Of a stretch of DNA of 64,000 bases, positions 55,917 to 64,000 are shown one piece after another. The notes beneath the pieces were generated by a model. The model worked only from the letters and a program-made list of their open reading frames with translations. It had not been told where the DNA came from and did no database searches. The translations under genes were made by a program, and so were the position numbers. The stretch lies in NCBI RefSeq assembly GCF_963662255.1, contig NC_085059.1, positions 3,947,201 to 4,011,200 on the forward strand. The letters run 5' to 3'. Within the stretch, counting starts at the first letter, position 1. The number at the start of each line of letters is the position of its first letter. The DNA comes from Cinclus cinclus. Its lineage: Eukaryota > Chordata > Aves > Passeriformes > Cinclidae.

Positions 55917-58900
55917 GTTAAGAGCCAACAGGAAGCCACAAAGTTACGGAGGCTGCTAGATCACCTCCCCAAAAGAAAAAGCTGAAAAAGCTGTGGCTGC
56001 TGAGGAAGGGGAGGTGAAGCTTGTGTGGCAAGCTCAGAGCACATTCACTGTGAATGAAAGGTGGAAGAGGGAGGGTGACTCTTCCTCAGGAAGTCTACTG
56101 ATGGGACAAGGGGGAATGGGATCAAACGGAAAGAGAGTTGGAAGAGATTTGATGCTGGAAAGAAGTTCTTTAATCTGAGGCTGCTTGTCCCTGACACAGG
56201 GAGCTGTGCACATGTGGGTGCCCCATCCCCAGCAACATCCAAGGCCACATTGGACAGGGTTGAAGTGCTGGGAGCTTGCTCAGGTTGGAACCAGATGATT
56301 TTTAGGGTCTCTTCCAAGCCAAACCACTCAAGGATTGGATGGTTCTATGGCATCCATCTCCAAGAGAGGAGTGGCCCTGAAGCTTCTGTGACATCACAGG
56401 GCCCAGAGTGCTCCAGGTGGAAGGTCCAGGGCCTGGAGACCAGCACAACAGACAGTTCACCTGCTGCCAGCACTCAGTTCTCCCCTACTCTTCTCTCTCT
56501 GCCACGGTGCCAAGATGTTCCTGCTGCCAGTACTCGCTTGTCCCCCGCTCTTGGTTCTCTGCCTTGGTGCTGAGCTGCTCCTGCTGCCGGGACTTTTCCT
56601 GCACTTCTACTGCACCATCAACACCAACAGCATGAGCGCTCCTGTCCCAGTGGAGGTACAGTGCCATCCCAGGGAGGGGGGCAGCCCTGACTGCCAGGGC
56701 AGGCTGCAGCCCTGTGGGGATGGATGCTGGGGACAGGGACCCCAAGTGACATTGTGCTGCCTCATGCAGACTGCCAGAGACACCGTTGAGGATATGGAGG
56801 TGGATGAGCAGGATGACACCGAGCCCATGGAAGTGGACGAATATGATGAGACTGAGCCCATGGAAGTGGATGAGCAGGATGACACCGAGCCCATGGAAGT
56901 AGATGCATATGATGAGACTGAGCCCATGGACGTCGATGAGAAGGACAAAGAAGAGCCCGTGATCCTGGCATGAGGATGGAGGCCCAGGAGCAGGACAACC
57001 TGATGCTCCCCTGCCCTGCCCACAGGCAGTGCCCAGCCTGGGGCGGGGCTGGCTGGCTCTCCTCAGGGACATGGTACTCAAGGAAGTCCTGCTCTGCTGC
57101 TTCCTTCCTTCCTTCCTTCCTTCCCTCCCAGACAGACAGGGATAATGGGCATCGATAGGGCCCCACTGTAAATATGTTCAGCATGTTCGAGGCTTTTTTT
57201 TATAGGAACAATTTGAAGATTGTTAGCCTAAAGGTCCCAGAATGTTAATCTATAGCTTCTAGATTTTTACAGTATAAGTCCCAGATTGTTAACAGTATAG
57301 TCTTCCTTGTAAATATGTTCTAGAGACTGTTGTTGTTGTTAGAAGTAAATATGTTCTTCAAATGTTTGGCTGAACTTTGTTCAATAAATACTATTTCTTA
57401 TTAAAACCTCGCCTCTCTTTGCAATTCCTTTGGGCAACCTTTGCACAGTGCTGGTTTCCACTTGCTCATGGTTCCTGGGGCTGCAGGTCCCTGGGGGTGC
57501 TGGCACAGCCAGCCCTGGCTGGGAGTCCCTGTGCAGGGGGGTCCCACTGAGCCAGCACTGCTGTTCCTGGGGCACAGCAGTGTCCCCGAGGGCAAAGCTC
57601 TCACCAGCAGAGAGGGAGCTCTGACAGCAGCAGGCCCTGCAGCAACGCTACCAAAGCAAAGGAAACCTCCTGACACCCTTCCTGCTGCGGCCACAGGGAC
57701 TCCTGGGCAGGAGCCAGCATCAGGCACAGGGATGCAACATCCACCTCCATGCTCTGAAGGTCTCGACAGCCTTGGCAAGTCTGGGACCTGCACCCGGGCT
57801 GCTGCAGGGGCTGATGTTTAAGGCTTGCAGCCTCCAAAGCCTCTGGGCTTTGCTTCCCCCGCTGCCTTCCATTGCCCTGTGCCCAGGATCCTCACCCTGC
57901 CCGTGTTCCTGCTGCTGCCAGCAGCCCCCAGAGCCCCTCACTCCCTGAGCATCCCCATCACAGGGAGCACTGGCAAATCCCACACGCTTTGCAAAGCAAA
58001 CTCCCCCACAGTAACCAAACCACTCTTTGGTCAGAGGGTGCCAAGGGGAAGCTCAGCAGCAGCTGCCGTTTAAAGCGTGCTTTCAAAAGTGGGTTCAGGC
58101 ACTCTGGCAGTGCCTGCTGCGCAGCTGAGGCTGTGGGGACACAGCACTGGCTCAGGCCAGCCCTCAGCCCCTCACAGCTCATGCCAAGGGCCCAGCTCAC
58201 AAAGCAGTTTCACACCACTTGCTGCAGCTATTTCAAAGGCCTAAATGTCATTGGCAGGAGCCATTTAGTTGCCAACTCAGTGTCCGTGTCCTGGCACGAG
58301 AAGCCACCAAGGGGCCTCTGCATGTGCACTCAGGGCACTTCCACTGCCATCCCAAAGGGATCGCAAAGGACAGGGCTCTTCTTTCAGCACTGCTGAGCTC
58401 CTCACGCAGCATTGAAGTCTCAGGAAGAGACAAGAATTGAGTGCACCAGGGAAGCTGGCCTCCAAGAAAAGGCATCAATCCCACGGCCCACCCAAGCCAA
58501 CGGCCTGCATGTCTGTACCTTCTCCTCCTTCTCTCTTCTCTGCTGTCACTTTGCCCCTTCTCTCTGTCCGGGAGCTTGGCCTCTCAGACAAATAAAAGAT
58601 GTGCATCCTCACCTAGGCACGGCATAGATGTCTTACAGAATTGTCCCTTCTTCCCCGACAGCTGCAAATCCTACAGCTGCCAGACCTCATCCCTTGCTCC
58701 TAGAAAGGGAGAGAAGACTTTCCATTCTAATCCATTGCCCAGCCCTAAGTCAACGACACAGTCAGTAGAAATAGCTGTGAAATCCCCGGCAGGAACCTGC
58801 CAGAAGAGCTACAGCTGTGGAGGGGGAAGCAGCAAACTCCCACCCCCAACACTGCTTTGGACTCCTTACCAGCTAAAACAGATCCCACTCCTGTGACTTT

Positions 58901-60591
58901 TTCCATTTTTTGTTAACCACAACTACCATCAATTTAAATCCATTGAAAACAAGATCACAGGAGGGGTTGCGTGGAAAGGAACCTTCAATCCCACCCAGTG
59001 CAAGCTTTGCCATGGCAGGGACACCTGCCACTGTCCCACGCTGCTCCAGCCTGGCCTTGGGCACTGCCAGGGATCCAGGGGCAGCCACAGCTGCTCTGGG
59101 CACCCTGTGCCAGCCCTGCCCATCCTGCCAGGGAACACTTGCTGACCCATATCCCATCTGAAGCCGCTCCCAGTGCCAACAGGTGTCACTGCATGGCCTT
59201 GGGATGATGGATCAAGAGAAAGCCCCAAGCTTTGAGCAGAGCTCCCAGTGCCTGTGCTGGGGACGTGCCACCCACCTGTCCCTCAAGCACTCAGCTGCCT
59301 CGCAGCCAGATGGAGTGTCCAACGGGTAAAGTACTCCCAGAGGATCAAACCCTGGTCACTGCACCAATGACAAGGTCTTTATTGGGAAAAGAAATGTCGA
59401 AGCACAGCGACATTTCTTTTCCAAGCAGGAGACGCTGATCCTGTGCCGGCAGCGCAGGGATGCCGTGATTGCTGGTCCTCATTTCATCCCTTTATCAGCT
59501 GCAGGGGCACCAGGACAGGCTGTGGTCTCCCAGGGCAGCTCTGAGTGACACTGCTGTCCCCACCAGCTGTCCCCAGCCCTGGGTGCTGCCACGTGCCCCA
59601 GCCTCTGCAGCCCAAAGCACCTGGAGATCCCCCCGAGCATCAGCGATCGGGGCCGCTGCAATCAGCCTGCTGACCCAAAACCTCAAGTGCTGCCACAAGA
59701 AAAGCAGCTGATTCATTGATACCTCGGAATTTCATGTCTCAATGCAAGGACAGGAAGCACCCCTATGCCACCAAATCATTGCTAAGGGCTTGCAAGCCTC
59801 AACGCGGAGATTTCAGCGTTGGACACGCAGTCAGGGCAAGGGTAAATCCACACAGAAATGACACAGAAATTCCAAAACACACATCATGTTGGTCTTGACG
59901 CCTTTCTTGTTGGCTCAAGGGCTGTTTCCGTGGGCCACGCTTGCACAGAAAGAAAGGAAGTGCAGCTGCTGAGGAACATCTCCATGCCCTCAGCAGGTTT
60001 TGGTGCCTTTGCTGCAGGGCCGCTCCTGTCAGAGCCCCCTCTCTGCTGCTGACACCTTTGCTCTTGGGGACACCAGCCCAGGAACACCAGCAGGGCCCAG
60101 GGTTGACTCAGGGGGACCCCCCTGTGCACAGGGACTCCCAGCCCCGTGGCTGTGCCAGCACCCCCAGAAACACCAAGATCTGGCAGCACTTTGCTCCGCT
60201 GCTCTTTCCGCACACGGAACCATCTCCTTCCTTTGCCATCCCAGGAAAATTCAACCTCTACCTCAGCCAAAGATCATTTCCTACACATGCCTGATCAGAA
60301 ATGTTCTTCTGCACTTCCTCCACCAAAACCACCCCCGCATGCCCACAAGACATTCCAGGGCCATCGGGAAACCCTCCACAAACACTGCGCAGGCACCCAG
60401 GACCACGGGCTTTCCATCTCTGCCATTCAGGCTCCCTGCGCTGCTCCTGGTCATTTTCTCCTCCTCTCTCCATAACTTTGGGAACCACAGAGCTCCCAGG
60501 CTTTGCCAATTCCCAAGGCCACTGCCATCCTTGACTTCTTGGACACCCCCAGGGCTGTGGACAGACACCCCTGTGTTTTCCCGCAGAAGAT
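55917..60591 (+). repeat. Array unit U10 (4675 bp)
   Basis: CR1(+) 56216-56350; CDS 56515-56973; AATAAA 57383-57388; arm L 57493-57657; CR1(-) 58963-59155; hairpin 59385-59422; arm R 59997-60165. It lacks one 66-bp repeat pair and one TTG triplet in the 3'UTR. Its start (GTTACGGAGG, AGCACATTCAC) is like U1 and U11. Confidence 0.96.
56515..56973 (+). CDS. Acidic-repeat protein, copy 10 (152 codons)
   Basis: Five repeats at 56794-56958. It holds one of only two replacement changes seen inside the repeats of any copy: Glu to Ala (MEVDAYDETEP, GAA to GCA). It also has Leu13 and Asp in SPDCQ within the intron-like part. Confidence 0.5.
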   Translation: MFLLPVLACPPLLVLCLGAELLLLPGLFLHFYCTINTNSMSAPVPVEVQCHPREGGSPDCQGRLQPCGDGCWGQGPQVTLCCLMQTARDTVEDMEVDEQDDTEPMEVDEYDETEPMEVDEQDDTEPMEVDAYDETEPMDVDEKDKEEPVILA

Positions 60592-63500
60592 GTTAAGAGC
60601 CAACAGGAAGCCACAAAGTTACGGAGGCTGCTAGATCACCTCCCCAAAAGAAAAAGCTGAAAAAGCTGTGGCTGCTGAGGAAGGGGAGGTGAAGCTTGTG
60701 TGGCAAGCTCAGAGCACATTCACAGTGAATGAAAGGTGGAAGAGGGAGGGTGACTCTTCCTCAGGAAGTCTACTGATGGGACAAGGGGGAATGGGATCAA
60801 ACGGAAAGAGAGTTGGAAGAGATTTGATGCTGGAAAGAAGTTCTTTAATCTGAGGCTGCTTGTCCCTGACACAGGGAGCTGTGCACATGTGGGTGCCCCA
60901 TCCCCAGCAACATCCAAGGCCACATTGGACAGGGTTGAAGTGCTGGGAGCTTGCTCAGGTTGGAACCAGATGATTTTTAGGGTCTCTTCCAAGCCAAACC
61001 ACTCAAGGATTGGATGGTTCTATGGCATCCATCTCCAAGAGAGGAGTGGCCCTGAAGCTTCTGTGACATCACAGGGCCCAGAGTGCTGCAGGTGGAAGGT
61101 CCAGGGCCTGGAGACCAGCACAACAGACAGTTCACCTGCTGCCAGCACTCAGTTCTCCCCCACTCTTCTCTCTCTGCCACGGTGCCAAGATGTTCCTGCT
61201 GCCAGTACTCGCTTGTCCCCCGCTCTTCGTTCTCTGCCTTGGTGCTGAGCTGCTCCTGCTGCCGGGACTTTTCCTGCACTTCTACTGCACCATCAACACC
61301 AACAGCATGAGCGCTCCTGTCCCAGTGGAGGTACAGTGCCATCCCAGGGAGGGGGGCAGCCCTGAGTGCCAGGGCAGGCTGCAGCCCTGTGGGGATGGAT
61401 GCTGGGGACAGGGACCCCAAGTGACATTGTGCTGCCTCATGCAGACTGCCAGAGACACCGTTGAGGATATGGAGGTGGATGAGCAGGATGACACCGAGCC
61501 CATGGAAGTGGACGAATATGATGAGACTGAGCCCATGGAAGTGGATGAGCAGGATGACACCGAGCCCATGGAAGTGGACGAATATGATGAGACTGAGCCC
61601 ATGGAAGTGGATGAGCAGGATGACACCGAGCCCATGGAAGTAGATGAATATGATGAGACTGAGCCCATGGACATCGATGAGAAGGACAAAGAAGAGCCCG
61701 TGATCCTGGCATGAGGATGGAGCCCCAGGAGCAGGACAACCTGATGCTCCCCTGCCCTGCCCACAGGCAGTGCCCAGCCTGGGGCGGGGCTGGCTGGCTC
61801 TCCTCAGGGACATGGTACTCAAGGAAGTCCTGCTCTGCTGCTTCCTTCCTTCCTTCCTTCCTTCCCTCCCAGACAGACAGGGATAATGGGCATCGATAGG
61901 GCCCCACTGTAAATATGTTCAGCATGTTCAAGGCTTTTTTTTATAGGAACAATTTGAAGATTGTTAGCCTAAAGGTCCCAGAATGTTAATCTATAGCTTC
62001 TAGATTTTTACAGTATAAGTCCCAGATTGTTAACAGTATAGTCTTCCTTGTAAATATGTTCTAGAGACTGTTGTTGTTGTTAGAAGTAAATATGTTCTTC
62101 AAATGTTTGGCTGAACTTTGTTCAATAAATACTATTTCTTATTAAAACCTCGCCTCTCTTTGCAATTCCTTTGGGCAACCTTTGCACAGTGCTGGTTTCC
62201 ACTTGCTCATGGTTCCTGGGGCTGCAGGTCCCTGGGAGTGCTGGCACAGCCAGCCCTGGCTGAGGGTCCCTGTGCAGGGGGGTCCCACTGAGCCAGCACT
62301 GCTGTTCCTGGGGCACAGCAGTGTCCCCAAGGGCAAAGCTCTCACCAGCAGAGAGGGAGCTCTGACAGCAGCAGGCCCTGCAGCAACGCCACCAAAGCAA
62401 AGGAAACCTCCTGACACCCTTCCTGCTGCGGCCACAGGGACTCCTGGGCAGGAGCCAGCATCAGGCACAGGGATGCAACATCCACCTCCATGCTCTGAAG
62501 GTCACGACAGCCTTGGCAAGTCTGGGACCTGCACCCGGGCTGCTGCAGGGGCTGATGTTTAAGGCTTGCAGCCTCCAAAGCCTCTGGGCTTTGCTTCCCC
62601 CGCTGCCTTCCATTGCCCTGTGCCCAGGATCCTCACCCTGCCCGTGTTCCTGCTGCTGCCAGCAGCCCCCAGAGCCCCTCACTCCCTGAGCATCCCCATC
62701 ACAGGGAGCACTGGCAAATCCCACACGCTTTGCAAAGCAAACTCCCCCACAGTAACCAAACCACTCTTTGGTCAGAGGGTGCCAAGGGGAAGCTCAGCAG
62801 CAGCTGCCGTTTAAAGCGTGCTTTCAAAAGTGGGTTCAGGCACTCTGGCAGTGCCTGCTGCGCAGCTGAGGCTGTGGGGACACAGCACTGGCTCAGGCCA
62901 GCCCTCAGCCCCTCACAGCTCATGCCAAGGGCCCAGCTCACAAAGCAGTTTCACACCACTTGCTGCAGCTATTTCAAAGGCCGAAATGTCATTGGCAGGA
63001 GCCATTTAGTTGCCAACTCAGTGTCCGTGTCCTGGCAGGAGAAGCCACCAAGGGGCCTCTGCATGTGCACTCAGGGCACTTCCACTGCCATCCCAAAGGG
63101 ATCGCAAAGGACAGGGCTCTTCTTTCAGCACTGCTGAGCTCCTCACGCAGCATTGAAGTCTCAGGAAGAGACAAGAATTGAGTGCACCAGGGAAGCTGGC
63201 CTCCAAGAAAAGGCATCAATCCCACGGCCCACCCAAGCCAACGGCCTGCATGTCTGTACCTTCTCCTCCTTCTCTCTTCTCGGCTGTCACTTTGCCCCTT
63301 CTCTCTGTCCGGGAGCTTGGCCTCTCAGACAAATAAAAGATGTGCATCCTCACCTAGGCACGGCATAGATGTCTTACAGAATTGTCCCTTCTTCCCCGAC
63401 AGCTGCAAATCCTACAGCTGCCAGACCTCATCCCTTGCTCCTAGAAAGGGAGAGAAGACTTTCCATTCTAATCCATTGCCCAGCCCTAAGTCAACGACAC

Positions 63501-64000
63501 AGTCAGTAGAAATAGCTGTGAAATCCCCGGCAGGAACCTGCCAGAAGAGCTACAGCTGTGGAGGGGGAAGCAGCAAACTCCCACCCCCAACACTGCTTTG
63601 GACTCCTTACCAGGTAAAACAGATCCCACTCCTGCCACTTTTTCCATTTTTTGTTAACCACAACTACCATCAATTTAAATCCATTGAAAACAAGATCACA
63701 GGAGGGGTTGCGTGGAAAGGAACCTTCAATCCCACCCAGTGCAAGCTTTGCCATGGCAGGGACACCTGCCACTGTCCCACGCTGCTCCAGCCTGGCCTTG
63801 GGCACTGCCAGGGATCCAGGGGCAGCCACAGCTGCTCTGGGCACCCTGTGCCAGCCCTGCCCATCCTGCCAGGGAACACTTGCTGACCCATATCCCATCT
63901 GAAGCTGCTCCCAGTGCCAACACGTGTCACTGCATGGCCTTGGGATGATGGATCAAGAGAAAGCCCCAAGCTTTGAGCAGAGTTCCCAGTGCCTGTGCTG
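60592..64000 (+). repeat. Array unit U11 (partial, cut by window end)
   Basis: CR1(+) 60891-61025; CDS 61190-61714; AATAAA 62124-62129; arm L 62234-62398; CR1(-) 63704-63896. The hairpin and arm R would lie beyond 64000. It carries several private changes (AAGGTCACGACAG near 62500, CTCGGCTGTCAC near 63280, ACCAGGTAAAAC near 63610). Loss of the usual TGA near 63634 opens a longer frame there. Confidence 0.95.
61190..61714 (+). CDS. Acidic-repeat protein, copy 11 (174 codons)
   Basis: Seven repeats at 61469-61699. The terminal Lys-type repeat reads MDIDEKDKEEP (GTC to ATC), a conservative change. Otherwise it is the majority form. Confidence 0.5.
   Translation: MFLLPVLACPPLFVLCLGAELLLLPGLFLHFYCTINTNSMSAPVPVEVQCHPREGGSPECQGRLQPCGDGCWGQGPQVTLCCLMQTARDTVEDMEVDEQDDTEPMEVDEYDETEPMEVDEQDDTEPMEVDEYDETEPMEVDEQDDTEPMEVDEYDETEPMDIDEKDKEEPVILA

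Larger units (their letters stand above)
7210..64000 (+). repeat. Head-to-tail array of a ~4.74-kb gene-bearing unit (U1-U11)
   Basis: Every landmark recurs with a period of 4743-4744 bp (U3-U9), 4678 bp (U2) or 4675 bp (U10). The two short units lack one 66-bp pair of coding repeats; U10 also lacks one TTG triplet. U1 is 10,822 bp because it carries ERV-B (5,743 bp plus a 6-bp target duplication), one extra 33-bp repeat and a duplicated stretch of about 290 bp. Units are counted from the GTTAAGAGCC at which ERV-A is inserted, which is an arbitrary but convenient phase. All units have the same orientation. By eye, copies differ at roughly one to a few percent of positions. The right end is cut by the window. 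Confidence 0.97.

Overview
The window is vertebrate nuclear DNA, and almost certainly from a bird, probably a songbird. The base for this is CR1 retrotransposon 3' ends in both orientations in every repeat unit, two class II (betaretrovirus-like) endogenous retroviruses (ERVs) of avian type, and GC-rich non-coding DNA. I see no bacterial genes, tRNA, rRNA or CRISPR array.

Layout. (1) 1-7209: the 3' part of a provirus (ERV-A). It begins inside gag matrix, its 5' LTR lies outside the window, and it ends in a 624-bp 3' LTR. Gag, pro, pol and env are all recognisable and all broken. (2) 7210-64000: a head-to-tail array of a roughly 4.74-kb unit, ten full copies (U1-U10) and a partial eleventh (U11), running off the right edge. 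The left edge is the point where ERV-A entered what looks like a further unit, so the array probably continues to the left as well. (3) 10050-15792: a second, env-less provirus (ERV-B) inserted in U1, with a perfect 6-bp target-site duplication.

Each array unit holds, in order: a CR1 3' end (+ strand); a CRE-like palindrome; a small gene-like module (hydrophobic N-terminus, a 114-nt intron-like segment divisible by three, a run of acidic 11-residue repeats, a 3'UTR with two Pumilio-type sites and four degenerate 22-bp repeats, and AATAAA); arm L of a diverged inverted repeat; unrecognised GC-rich DNA; a CR1 3' end on the - strand; a perfect 15-bp-stem hairpin; and arm R of the inverted repeat. 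All eleven copies of the reading frame are open. Repeat number is 8, 5 or 7, and nearly all variation inside the repeats is synonymous. I do not recognise the protein family.

History. Units share private variants at a spacing of 14,232 bp (U3 with U6, U4 with U7, the distal end of U2 with that of U5), so blocks of three units appear to have been copied recently. The two LTRs of ERV-B differ by roughly 12% by hand count, yet the unit DNA touching ERV-B matches the other units closely. This suggests that gene conversion has kept the array homogeneous around an old insertion. Both proviruses keep betaretrovirus-type -1 frameshift heptamers, and both reverse transcriptases carry a substitution at a catalytic aspartate, so neither looks competent.
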